56,862 nucleotides of DNA, taken from assembly GCA_002812745.2 (NCBI GenBank), contig NCSJ02000280.1, positions 1 through 56,862 of the forward strand, given 5' to 3'. The translations under genes and the position numbers were made by a program. The notes beneath the pieces were generated by a model. That model worked only from the letters and a program-made list of their open reading frames with translations. It was not told the DNA's origin and made no database searches. This stretch comes from Scytalidium lignicola (lineage: Eukaryota; Ascomycota; Leotiomycetes). This document shows positions 34,687 through 45,665 of the stretch, in pieces. Position 1 is the first letter of the stretch. Every line of letters begins with the position of its first letter.

Positions 34687-35305
34687 AATATTGATGCAAT
34701 CAGGCAATTAGAAGGTATAAATGATAGAAGCACCAGCAGGAGTTCGGTAAGAAATCCCCAAGGTTGTTATGTGAAATATCGCAACAGTATAACATAAGGG
34801 GAATGCTGCTTTCTTCAACTGGACAGTCTGCATGCTTCGCTGATTGTCCTGCTTGGGTCTCCAAAATTCACGCCTAGCCTTGCGTTGTATGATGCCCAGT
34901 TGTTGCTGCAAGGAACTTGTGTTGCATGTGGTGTTCGAATGTGGCCTAGCTTTGTAGATTTAACGTCCTGAGGCACTTAACCCCTCCAAAAATTTGCCCC
35001 ACAGAACATGTAGAGTCAAGTCGGCATCGGCCGCCCTCGAGAATTTATTAGCATACCAACTACATTTTTGCCGTCACGTCAACAGCCAATACATTGCTCA
35101 CGTTCTTTCGTGTATTGACTCTGCCTGACGCCTCGACATTGTTCCTACGGAAGATAAATTGCGTCCAAACTGCCAATTCACAACCACTGGGAGGATTTTG
35201 GGTTCCTTAAGTGTGCCCCGCAATCGGCGTTTGAGTCAATTGCTCGCTGCTGTGTTACTGGTTTAGTGAACTGAAGCCGCACAACACATTATATTTTGGT
35301 ATATC
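34687..35305. other. HIS1 upstream region
   Basis: About 620 bp without a gene. It includes a perfect TGAGTCA at 35232-35238 and imperfect relatives near 35013 (GAGTCA) and 35114 (TGACTC). Confidence 0.6.
35232..35238. promoter_or_regulatory. CPC1/GCN4-type site TGAGTCA
   Basis: The palindromic TGA(C/G)TCA site sits 67 bp upstream of the HIS1 ATG. Fungal amino-acid biosynthesis genes use this site for general (cross-pathway) control under amino-acid starvation, so regulation of HIS1 by a Gcn4/CPC1 bZIP protein is likely. Confidence 0.7.
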
Positions 35306-36535
35306 ATGGATCTTGTAAATCAGTAAGAATTCACGGCCCATGTCTTATTTCATGAGGAAATATGGGGAATATATTTGCTAACATTCGTGGAAGCTTAGAA
35401 GGCAGACTGCTCTTCGCAGTGCCCAAGAGTGAGTCAACGCGCACAATTGTCTAGAGAGGATGAGCTGACGAAGGGCAATTGGCAGAGGGACGACTATTAC
35501 AGGCTGCCTTAAACCTCCTTGAGGGTGCAGATATTCAGTTCCGCCGCGAATCGAGACTTGACATAGCACTTGTCAAAAATCTTCCCATTGCGCTAGTATT
35601 TCTACCAGCTGCAGACATTCCTACATTCGTTGGCGAAGGACGGGTTAGTCTCGGTATAACTGGAAGAGATCAGGTTGCGGAACACGATGCTGGAGTCGAA
35701 GCTACACGGCGGGTAGCAGCAGAGTCCGGGAAGTCAACACCAACAAAAAACCAATCTGAGATGGGTGTAGTGGAGGTCATGGACTTGAGCTTTGGTGCAT
35801 GCAAGTTACAAGTTCAGGTCCCAGAGAAAGGAAGCTATTCGACGCCATCAGATTTAATTGGAAAGAATATCGGTACAAGTTTTGTCAATCTCGCAGAGGA
35901 TTTCTTTGCAAAGCTAGAGCATGAACAGAATGTGGCCAATGGAGTGGAGACGCCATCCAAGAGGAAACTGAAGACCAAGATCATCGAGCTCAGTGGAAGT
36001 GTCGAGGCTGCTTGCGCTCTGGGGGTTGCTGATGGAATTGTTGACCTTGTTGGTATGTTTGCTGCTTCCTGTTATGCAAGGGAAACTAACCAGTTGATCC
36101 AGAGTCTGGGGAAACAATGAGAGCTGCTGGTCTGAAGGCAATCGAAACTGTTGTTTCAAGTACCGCTGTCCTCGTCCGGTCCAAAAATCCGTCCAACCCA
36201 GCAATGGTCAATTTAATAGCGTCGAGGATACGAGGTGTAATAAGTTAGTACTCCTATATCTCAAGACAATTTTTGAGTGCAAAGTTAACAAATAGCTAGC
36301 TGCTCAGAAGTATGTTCTCTGTCAATACAACGTTGAGAGATCCAAGTTGGCCTCAGCAACAGTTATCACCCCTGGAAAGCGTGCGCCAACGATCAATTCG
36401 TTGGAAGAGGAAGGTTGGGTTGCTGTTAGTTCTATGGTTGAGAAGAAGAACATTGCCACTGTTATGGATCAGTTAGCTGAGGTCGGGGCGACCGATATCC
36501 TAGTTCTGGATATTGCAAATACTAGAACTGGTTGA
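35306..36535 (+). CDS. HIS1: ATP phosphoribosyltransferase, first enzyme of histidine synthesis
   Basis: Five exons (35306-35322, 35406-35428, 35486-36052, 36103-36234, 36300-36535) give 324 residues. The enzyme joins ATP and PRPP and is the feedback-controlled entry to histidine synthesis. The start MDLVNQLLFAVPKKGRL spans three exons, two of them micro-exons (17 and 23 nt). Clear family parts are IQFRRESRLDIALVKNLPIA, FVGEGRVSLGITGRDQV, GSVEAACALGVADGIVDLV and ESGETMRAAGLK. A C-terminal ACT-like regulatory domain is present (APTINSLEEEGWVAVSSMV), so this is the long, hexameric, histidine-inhibited form. An AP-1-like site lies just upstream. Confidence 0.95.
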
Positions 36536-37381
36536 GATTATACAGCTCATCTACGCATAGATTGCATGGTTTTTCCTATGGAAGGCGTTGAAAAGGGGTT
36601 CAGAACTAGGTAGACAGCAACGTTATCATCATTTCGCATTCCACCCGAGTGTTACCGTACAGACAGCAGAGTCTTATTTCCCTCCCCCAGTTAATGAGCT
36701 AGATCTTGTTGCTAGTCCCTTTCTCAACAGAAACCGTACTGTAGTATGCGACAAATAGATATTTCTAGAAGGACTTTGAAAATATCAAACACATGAGGGT
36801 GAGAAATCAATACTAAGAAAGGGACAAAAAATAAAGAGCAAACAAAAAATAAAGCACCAAAAGTTGGCTTCTAACAATCCGGGAAACCCGTCGGGGCTGA
36901 CGAGACATAAAAACCTGAGGGCCGGTCAACGAGGTATCTCATGGTGAAATGGCGATTGAACTGCGAGAACATAGTCTCATCGTGAGAGTACTGATTGAGG
37001 ATATTGATATCTACAGTATCATTATTCAATGTTCCATTTTGCATGGGAGTGATTCCAGATGCTGGTGCGTGCAAGCCACCATATGCGCCTCCTCAGCCCC
37101 AGTTACAGTGCATGCCAAGAATCTACAACATCCGGCTGCCTGGCTGCCACAATATGACGTGGTTGCGTACTCCCACCACGGAGTACGGTTTCCCATGAAA
37201 TCTACTCATAATTATAAGATCTCTTAAATGAGTCCTTTTTATTCTATGAGTTCACATTTAGAGTCCACGGCGACGTGAGGTGACCTACGGAATCCCTCAC
37301 TAAAACATGCAATCCGTCAAGTCACTTGAAGCTTCGATCGCGAAGGAGAGTGCAATCGCGAAAGTGAGTAATATCTAAAAC
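36536..37381. other. Intergenic with a possible gene fragment on the minus strand
   Basis: A minus-strand frame at about 37090-36871 reads GGAYGGLHAPASGITPMQNG, then a stretch rich in Asn, Phe and Tyr to a stop. It looks more protein-like than its surroundings but has no start or clear upstream exon. It may be a relic of the C terminus of a lost gene. Nothing else is seen. Confidence 0.25.
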
Positions 37382-37935
37382 ATGTTTGAGCTCAAAGCTA
37401 CTCTCCATCTCTCCTCAACAACAGCAGGAGTTAAATAAAAATTATTTATCAAAGCATGAGCTGACCGGATCTGTAACTATGGCAGTGGATCATCGCTCCA
37501 TTAACATTCCTATCCTTCCTCTTCTCCCTCGCTATCATAGATACCCAAAACCAGGCCGCGCGCACAGCATCGCATCGAGGCCAACGCCCTTCTGACAGTG
37601 GAGTTGGACTATCTCTCTTCTGGAGGTTACTCTACGGAGATACTCATGGCCCGTATGCATACGTCAGATCTCCGGCCGAAAGGTCCGAGGGACGTGATGC
37701 TGCTGCTGCTGCGGGCAAAAATGATGGTGGTGCTGAGAAGGAGGGGTGGTACTTTCATACCAAGCAGAGAAAGTTGATGAAAATGGAGGTGTCGGATGCC
37801 TTTCGGATTCGTAAGAGGGTTGCTTTGGGTATGATTTTGGTCTCGGTGGTTATGGCTTGGTTGAACTGGGTTCTTCTGAGATATGTTACGAGATTGGGAA
37901 TGCGTTGGATGTCAAAATTCATGGCTGGTGTTTGA
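37382..37935 (+). CDS. Small membrane protein of unknown function, two helices
   Basis: Two exons (37382-37429 and 37486-37935) joined over a 56-nt intron (donor GTTAAA, branch CTGAC, acceptor GGCAG) give 165 residues. The protein is not visible as one open frame, but the splice links an ATG-opened frame to one with two strongly hydrophobic segments: LTFLSFLFSLAIID near the N terminus and LGMILVSVVMAWLNWVLLRY near the C terminus. Between them lies a polar loop with GLSLFWRLLYGDTHGPYAYV and an Ala run. No family is recognised. The ordered hydrophobic pattern and clean splice sites support a real gene. Confidence 0.6.
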
Positions 37936-38205
37936 TTATGTGCATGCATTTCATTGCTTTAGAGCATATTGCATGTTTGACTTTTAGCAGAGGTTGGTAA
38001 TGGGTTGCAAAAATTTCAAGTTTAAGTGTATAGCATCGAACACTTTTTGGAGTCCTGGGAATACAAAGACGGTTCATTTATGCAGTAGATATACAGTACA
38101 TCGCTCCGATCGGTTCTCTGAACCAGATGACACATACATAGATAGAATACATGGGGAGATACATCCCCAAACTGATCGATCAGAAGATGACAGCTTCTGA
38201 GATCC

Positions 38206-39681
38206 TTATATACGCATCCTCAATACACCACGTTCGATCTCACCCACAACGCCATTTCCAGAGAGCGCCCACTTCTCTGTAACGGTCCTCTCATCAATCC
38301 TGGATCTAAGCACTCCACTAGCTGCCCAATATTCCATCAAACCTCTGGCCTCGTCCTTGCTTAATCCTTTCAACCGTATCAAGTCGACTGCTTGCATGCT
38401 GTTGAACGCCCGATCGTCATACTTGGTGAATGGATCTTTCGCTCTCACTTGCTTCCCATCTTGAACATCTGCCTTCTGGCTAATTGCCAGTTCTAATGCT
38501 TTTGATGTTGGGGCATGGCTCTTTGACATCGCACCCATGAAAGCACCTCCGTTAGGGAGCTGGGTGTTACCTGAAAAGTAGCGGACAAAGTGGTTAATAA
38601 GCGCAAGATCGTGTGCGTGGATGAGCTCGAACTCTGGGCTACGGTAGTCGCTGTCTCGCATTATGTGATTGAGACTGTCAAGCGTCATAAGGAGTGGCGG
38701 ACGACCTGGAGCGGTAAGTTCTGACCAAAGAGCTTTAAAGATGGGCCATGAGAGTTCTGGGTCTCGAGCTCCAAGTTCAGCGAGGCGAGCAAGAGTGGTC
38801 TTCGGAGGGATAGGGATTGGGAGGGTATGTTGTTGTGTTATTTCGAGGCCAGAGAGAACTGCAGAATTGGATTTGCTGATCTGACTGAGTAGATTTGCTG
38901 TGTAGGTGTTTTGAGAGTAAAGGACTGGATTGGTTCCGTCGATGGGAGCATAATCCGTCACCGCAGTAGTAAGCTCTTGAGCTGTAATTTCATCTTTTTA
39001 GTAATTGCTCCGTAATTGAGAAACGACTAGCAGCTTACCTTCTGGAATATTAATCACCACCCATCCCTTGATGAAGGCAGTTGCCATTGCGTGAAGAAGC
39101 ATCAAGCTCTTGCCCGTGCCTCTAGATCCGTCAAGAACAACCTTAGCCGTAGTTTTATTCCCGCCAGATTGTTCCAACAGCCTAGAAACTTCAACACTCT
39201 CTTTCCGAACTAAAAATGCCGGCCGTCGAAAGAGTTCCCAGCCCTGTGTCGTCTTGAACGCCTCCACAGTCCTCAATTGATCCACCACCGCTCCTGGGAT
39301 CCCAACAACTCTACCAATAAAACTATCATCTACCATTATCTTCTCATCCAAGTCAACAAGCCCCTGGACTTCCAATGCATTTGTATTACTGAGCACAATC
39401 CTCTTCCTCATCGCCTTTCTCTCTCCCGATGCAGGTGGTCGCCCAGTGGATTTAGCCGGTACCTTCTTCTTAATCCTCAGCGTCTTAGTACCTCTCACAG
39501 GAGGCGCAGCAGTTCCCTTCTTCGCTTTCCCAGCCAAAGGGTTTTTCGCAGCTGATGCCGTGGTGCTGAACGGAGCCGCAATGGTCCCACGAAGCAGGGA
39601 AGGGAGCGCAGCACGAGTCAATGGCGACGTAGCTGAGACGGAAGGCCTCGTAAGGCACTTCCAACAGCCCGAAGACGCCAT
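38206..39681 (-). CDS. RSM23: Mitochondrial small-subunit ribosomal protein mS29 (DAP3/Rsm23)
   Basis: Two exons (39681-39039, 38981-38206) give 472 residues. mS29 is the GTP-binding protein of the mitochondrial small ribosomal subunit. The N terminus is a matrix signal (SGCWKCLTRPSVSATSPLTR). The P-loop is KVVLDGSRGTGKSLML. Family parts include GRVVGIPGAVVDQLRTVEAF upstream of the P-loop, and later PPLLMTLDSLNHIMRDSDYR with FELIHAHDLALINHFVRYFS. The C terminus has KGLSKDEARGLMEYWAASGV. It is divergent from RRS1 with 307 bp between starts, so two ribosome-related genes may share a promoter. Confidence 0.95.
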
Positions 39682-39988
39682 TGATAGGAGTAATTGAGAG
39701 GATGAAGGTTGGCGTTTGCGTGGTCCGTCGAAAGGGACCGCTTTGGATGTTACTTTTCGGGAAAGCCAGNAAAAGTCGCAGGGATTAATTCCCCTAGGCG
39801 GCGAAGCGTGGCAGAACTAGATACACCACTGAAATTTCACCATTTTTCGCAAATCCGAAGATTAAAAGTCAAAAGAAAGTTAATAATTATTTCACCTTCC
39901 AACAACAACAACTCCTTGTCTAAGAATTCGGTATACCAAAAGATTTGAGAGAAGCCAAAATCATTTTTTTCCCTCCCCAATTGCCACA
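39682..39988. promoter_or_regulatory. Divergent promoter of mS29 and RRS1
   Basis: A 307-bp region between divergent starts of a mitoribosomal and a ribosome-assembly gene. An N is present at 39770 before an A run. No specific site is recognised. Confidence 0.45.
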
Positions 39989-40731
39989 ATGTCTGAATCA
40001 ACAAGCACAATATCAAAGCTCCCCGTCACCGTCACGAAGCCGACGCCATACACCTTCGACCTCGGACTCCTCATGGCAGAGGATCCAAACCCGCTGCAGC
40101 TCACCACCCGCGAAAACCTAGAATCAGACCTCGCAGCCACAGCTCGCGATGGCGCCCAAGTTCTCATCAACCAGCTGCTCAGCACCTGTCCAATTGCCTC
40201 GACACCCGCCGGAGTCCTCCTAACGCTGCCCGAGATCCAGACCCATTTACCTAGAGAGAAGGTACGTCCCTTCTATTCTATTTTACTTTTCCCCTTCTCT
40301 CTCTTTCTCCCCCCTCTCTCTATTTTAATCAAAGNAAAAAAACTCCCCCCCAATCCACATTAAAAAAACCCAGCTAACCAATCTAACAACAGCCCCTCCC
40401 AACCCCCAAAGCCGAAACAGCCTGGTCCAAATTTGCCGCCAAGAAGGGCATCAAGGCCAAATCCGCCGCCACCCGCCAAAAGATGGTCTACGACGAAGCC
40501 ACAGGCGAGTGGGTGCCCAAATGGGGCTACAAGGGGGCCAACAAGGCCGGGGAAAACGACTGGATCGTGGAGGTCGATGAGAAGAAGGAGCAGGAGCGGA
40601 TTATGAAGGGGAAGGAGGGAGGAGGGGTGGATGTTGGGGGTGGCAAGAAGAGTGAGCGGATGGAGAGGATGAGGAGGAATGAGAGGAAGATGAGGGCGAA
40701 TGATAGACGGAGTAGGAAGTTTGGGGCGTGA
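39989..40731 (+). CDS. RRS1: Rrs1, ribosome biogenesis regulator
   Basis: Two exons (39989-40261, 40393-40731) give 203 residues. Rrs1 works with Rpf2 in the nucleolus to bring the 5S RNP into the large pre-ribosome. Conserved parts are YTFDLGLLMAEDPNPL, LINQLLSTCPI, LPTPKAETAWSKFAAKKGIK and MVYDEATGEWVPKWGYKGAN. The C terminus is very basic (RMERMRRNERKMRANDRRSR). The intron is unusually pyrimidine-rich and contains an N at 40335. Yeast Rrs1 is of the same size. Confidence 0.96.
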
Positions 40732-41723
40732 ATATTCTTTTGGAGGGGTTTTTTAACTTGTGGGTTTGTTGGGCGCNTTTTCTGAGGGTTTCGTTTTTTT
40801 TTCGATGGGCGTTTGGTGGTATTTGGGTGGTGTTAGTTATGGTTGGTTTTACCTCTCATGCGATGCGGGGAGATCTCATGAAACGGGAGTCTTTACGTTT
40901 ATATATGTGCTTTCTATTTCCCCTTACACGTAGACCCGGAAAAAAAAGTTTTGAAATTCAGGGCTTGAATTTGTTGTTCGTGTTTCCTGTCTCATGTCGA
41001 GTACCGACTGCTCTCTCGCGCTGGTGCAAAAATCCCAAATGCAAAACACCATATCTCATCCATAATCTTACATGAAACTAAACAGGAAAAAAAACGGTGA
41101 CGCCCACCGATAATTTTAATCATGGGCAGACGTGTGTACTAGAAGGACACGCTATATGGATCCTCTTCCTTTTTTCAAGTTCTCAAAAACCACCAGTTTC
41201 ATGCCGTAGGAAAGAAAAAACCAATGCCACCAATGCTCAGAAAAAAAGGAAAATTAATTTATCAACCCCAGCTCGACTTTCAGTTTCCCCACCCAATAAC
41301 CATTGTACTCCTTCCAGCGATGCAAGTAGTGTGTGTGTGTGTGTAAAGAGACGCGTTGCAATCCACAAGCTGTCCTAAGTATTTCCGTTTCCAAAGAATT
41401 TGAGAACAGAATGCAGAGGGAGTAGCAAACCTTGAGGGGTATTCAACAGCAATGAACAACGGCAGCGTGCAAATAAAAGGGGAATCCGTGCAGGGAGTAC
41501 GCTAAATTTGGTTTGCAGAGATCGCTCAACGAAACTCAGAATTATTAGTGCGAGGAATAATCAGAGAACGCTAAAAAATGAGAGTGAGAAACAAGAACTC
41601 CACGCTCTATGCCTTAGTTGTGTCGATACCAGTCATGAACATCATGAAGCTTATGGAATTTTGGAGAGAAAACTAATGTCTTCCGTCTCCATTAATTAAT
41701 ATCCGACAGTGCGGATAGGCCCC
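40732..41723. other. Convergent intergenic region with a (GT)n run
   Basis: About 1 kb between RRS1 and the RhoGAP gene. It holds an N at 40777 and a short GT dinucleotide repeat near 41328-41344. No gene is seen. Confidence 0.5.
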
Positions 41724-43878
41724 CTAAAATCCGATGGGAGATAATGGCTTAATGGGACTAAGAGGTCTCATTTCTGTCTGCCTAGGCGGTGTGTGGTCTT
41801 GCATGACTGTCGATGCGGTACTGATCGTATCCATGCTACCTGCCCGGCCTCCATCACTAAACTGACCCTCTCGGTCTCCTTTCGAATCATGCTGGTCAAT
41901 GCTCCCGCTTGATGGTTTGCTGCTGTCAGAGCTGGAGATATTCCTCTCCTCGGGATTATCATTACTCTCATGACTCTCAGCAGAGGTGCCACTTCTCTCT
42001 ATGCTCGCAGGACTAATTTCATTGAATATCTGGTATTCCTGATCAATCCAATAAGGTTCCGTCTTGCAACCTTTCCAGCATTCTCTCCAATCGCAGACGA
42101 GAAACTTGAAACAGAATGCGTCGATCCTCATGCACGGTTGGAAACAGATACAGAGATTTCGGTAATCCATCTTGTTCTTCTCGGAGTGTGCGAGTAGGAG
42201 AGAGAGATGGCAGGTGATGGCGAAAAGGAGATAGTAGTTGAAGGGGGGCAGACTTGAGAGCTCATCTATGAGCATCTGGGGAACCTTCTCCGAGCCCACG
42301 CATTCACGAGCGACGCGGTCTTGCGCAGCTTTTGGAAATAATTCGTCGGGAAGTTCACGAAGCCAAGCTTTGAGCATTGAACCGATAATGTTGATATCAT
42401 ACAGATCGTCTTGCTCAAAGAGGTCGATATCAAGTTCTAGAAATACTGTTAGAACCCCGGTACTCAAGAGGGAAAAAAGAAAAATGGGAGAAATAATCAT
42501 AACAATGCATACCTTCATCAAACCTCCTTTGCCACTTCTTAATCTGTGGCCCACTGCCAGGTACTCTGTACAGTCCTTCCACATCGCTTCCTTTATAGTT
42601 TAAATAATCAATTGCCCGCCAAGGAAAAGCAGGCATCCAGAATTCCGTCTTATCCCTGGAATGTTCTAATCTCTTGGAGATTCTCGTGCGCCGGGTCTGC
42701 TCTATTAATGGTAGGTTTATAACTTTTAACTGGTAATGCTCATCATCTACAAGCGGTTCCTTCTCATTCGCGCCACTACTCCGTCCAACCTTGCTAAATA
42801 ATCCCTTGCTTAGAGCACCAGCACCTTTGGTTGCCGAAGACTTTAGATTGTTTAGGAAGGTATGACCTGTGCTGTCCCGGAAGGAAGACGAAAGTAAACT
42901 TTGTTGCCTGCTACTGTCCTTGTGTTCTCTGATATGTTGCTCCCTGCCCGCGGACATATCTCTCTTACTTGTCTGTCGATCCGCGGAGTGCTGTCGAACA
43001 TTTGGACCCATCATCTCACGAAAAGACCGTTCGTTGTGGGATTGTAGCGGGGCAGTTTTTGGTGCGGACTTAAGGGGGCCGAAGGTCTCTGCTCTATCCG
43101 GCGATGGTTCTAGAGTTCGGGTCGTGGGAGGAGGGAGGTCGGCGGGGCTTTGTTCGTCGCCTCGCATTGATCTGGTCCGAGAGAGTATGCTGAACGGTTT
43201 TGGCTTGCCCTTCTTCGACGATGAAGTGGCCGAGCTGGTTTGTGGACGCTCTACTGAAGATGATAGTGAGGCAGACGATGCTGACGGGCCTGGAACGGGC
43301 TTCCTCTGCACTCCTTTATCATTGCCACTTTCTATATGCACATTTTATGTTAGTTATGTAAAATCTTCCAAGACATTCAGAGAAGTAGAACGTGTCGCAC
43401 CATGTCTTTTTGACTCCTGTAATATTATACTACTCGACAATTGCGGTGGGTCGTTGTCTCGGGACATGTTCTGTTCGGTATTCTTCCTTTCGGTGTGGAG
43501 TCGCGACGAGGATTTGGAGTTCTTATAATTCGAGAAGAAGCCCGTACGAGCAGGACGTTCAGGATCGGTCTTCTCCTGTGCACTGGTTGATGGTCGCAAT
43601 TGCTCCTGAGCAGCCGAAGCGCTTGCAACAGCAGTAGCAGCAGCCTGCGAGGCCTCAGCCTGGCTTGGCTGCTCGACGTCCGGAATTTGTAGAGCCAGGT
43701 TGCCGCCTTGTGATCGCGATCGTTTGGACGGGAAACTAAATGGGATTCTGGGGGACTTGGGCGACCTCGAGCTCAGAGGAGGCGACCTGGGACTTGGACT
43801 GTCAATGAGATCGTGGTAATCAATGTCTCCGACCTGTTCAAGCCTCAGCGCCTGTGGATTAGACTTTCGCGCCATCAT
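41724..43878 (-). CDS. RhoGAP-domain protein
   Basis: Three exons (43878-43401, 43331-42513, 42436-41724) give 669 residues. The frame is open further upstream to 44217, but the ATG-ATG at 43878 opens the part with normal composition. Residues 1-390 are Ser/Pro-rich and disordered. The RhoGAP domain follows, with the arginine finger in DVEGLYRVPGSGPQIKKWQR, then DINIIGSMLKAWLRELPDEL and LPPFNYYLLFAITCHLSLLL, and KMDYRNLCICFQP. It should stimulate GTP hydrolysis by Rho or Cdc42 GTPases to control polarity or wall synthesis. The C terminus is Ser-rich and ends PLSPIKPLSPIGF. No PH, LIM or F-BAR domain is seen, so the subfamily remains open. Confidence 0.9.
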
Positions 43879-45665
43879 GGAGCCTGCAGCAGCAGGACAG
43901 TCCAAAATGTGCTGGCCTGCCGGAAACGCTGACGTCTCCTCCTGGTACGTGAATGCACAGCCTTCTTGGTTGGTCGTGTCGCACCGCTGCTCCGAGCGAA
44001 ATGTTTTGTCGGGACTATGCGGCTGAGCGGCAGGGTGCAGTTCGTATTGCACTTGTTTTGCAGCAAAAAAAAAGGTTGCGTATTGAAAGTTGGAGAGATT
44101 GGGAATAAGTTTGCCGCAAGCCGGGACGATCGCAAAAGGTGGTTTTGGCGACGACTTGTTCAGATATGCCCTCTTTTTGACTTCCCAGGCCCTGGTGGGA
44201 GCGATGCTCGGCCGCAAATCAATCTGAGGCGACGATAGACCGCAGGTTTTCTTTCTTTCTTTGCCAGCAAAAGTCCACTTCCTTCACCCTTTCACCATTC
44301 ACCTGGTCCGACCACTCCTGGTGGCAGGATTCTAGAGGATGAAACAAGAGACGTTTTTGCGTGGCTGCGGAGTTGTGTGGACTTTTCCTCTCTCTTTATT
44401 CCGGGTTTGCGTGAAATCTCAGGGTGCACAGGGGGCGGGGGGGCATCGATTGACTAAGCGCTGCTCTTCACACACCTTTGATCTCGAGCGACTCTGCTGG
44501 AGATAAGGCAATACGATTGCCCTGGAATGTAGCCATGCGGCTTCCTTACGTCCCCGACCTGGGCTGGTGAGAGAGGATTAATTAACAACGACAGACAAAT
44601 AGATGACGAAGGATGGCTGGAAAAGACAAAGACTTTCTCAATTAGGGGGGATGGTTGCGGTGGTTGCGGTGGTGGGCAAGTCCAGGCGCAGATGCGGGCA
44701 GGTTACAGCCAGGAAACCGTTAAATAGCTTAGTGATGAATAATGGCCACTGCCGGCCTCGCCATGACATAAGTTACAGGTTCACAATATTGAGAGTCCAA
44801 GCTGTGTGGACTGAGGGAGAGAGGAGAGAGGAGAGATCTATTATATCCATAAGGAACAGTAATTAAAATCACAATTACTATATAGCTATGAGAAGTACAG
44901 TACAGATGCATCTTTACAGTACTATATTGAATGTTTGTTACACTTCCAGCAACTTGAATCAACAAAGCAACAAATCCCCAGGTAAGGAAGGTATCCCCCG
45001 TTCCCGCGTTCCTTCCTGAAAGAGCACAGCCCAAACCCAGATCACGCCCGCTTGGGCCATCGGTGGCCGCCGTTCGTTGCTTGTTCCTGGTCTCTCTCTC
45101 AGACCCTGCCGAAAGCGGTTAAGCTCCAGGAACACACCAGTCGTCAGTTTGCTTGGGTGCTTTTTGGGTTTCAGATCAAAACAAGAAGCCTCCTCATTGG
45201 GCTACTTGGCTGCTGACGCCTAAGGTTTCCCCAAATTATTCCCCGAGGAAAGCTTGCTTCACGTGATCGTACCACCAGTCAGTCAGTTAACAGTCAATCT
45301 TATTTAAGAATAAAGACAGGCATGACGAAGTTGTGGACGTTTGAGTCATCACCGCTTTTTAAATTTCTCCCTCTTACTAACCTTTCACTTCGGGTATCCA
45401 TGGGCGACCAGTTAGACAAAGCAAATGTTTTTTCCTGCTACTTTTAGGCGGAAGTGGTGTTTATCTTTGCCAATTCATTTATGGGCCTCTGCTCTAATGG
45501 GTACGGTATCTCGCAATCTCTATCAAAGGAACGCCGCACGTAGCATGACTCCAAACAAAGAGGTGCCTGCTCCTTCATACCAAACGCCACAAATAATGAA
45601 ATAATGAAACAAAATTTTTCACTCGAGTATCCATGGAATTTTCTGGAACAAAAAAAACATAATTA
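43879..45665. other. Intergenic, about 1.8 kb
   Basis: The first 340 bp could be a long 5' leader of the RhoGAP gene, since the frame stays open there. The rest has no recognisable gene; ORFs are short. Confidence 0.5.

Noticed and set aside
43879..44217. RhoGAP start at 44217
   Set aside because: The extra 113 residues look like translated leader; the ATG pair at 43878 opens normal sequence.
45619..45665. Longer MCM7 C terminus read straight through
   Set aside because: It comes from reading the last intron as coding; splicing gives the family ending instead.
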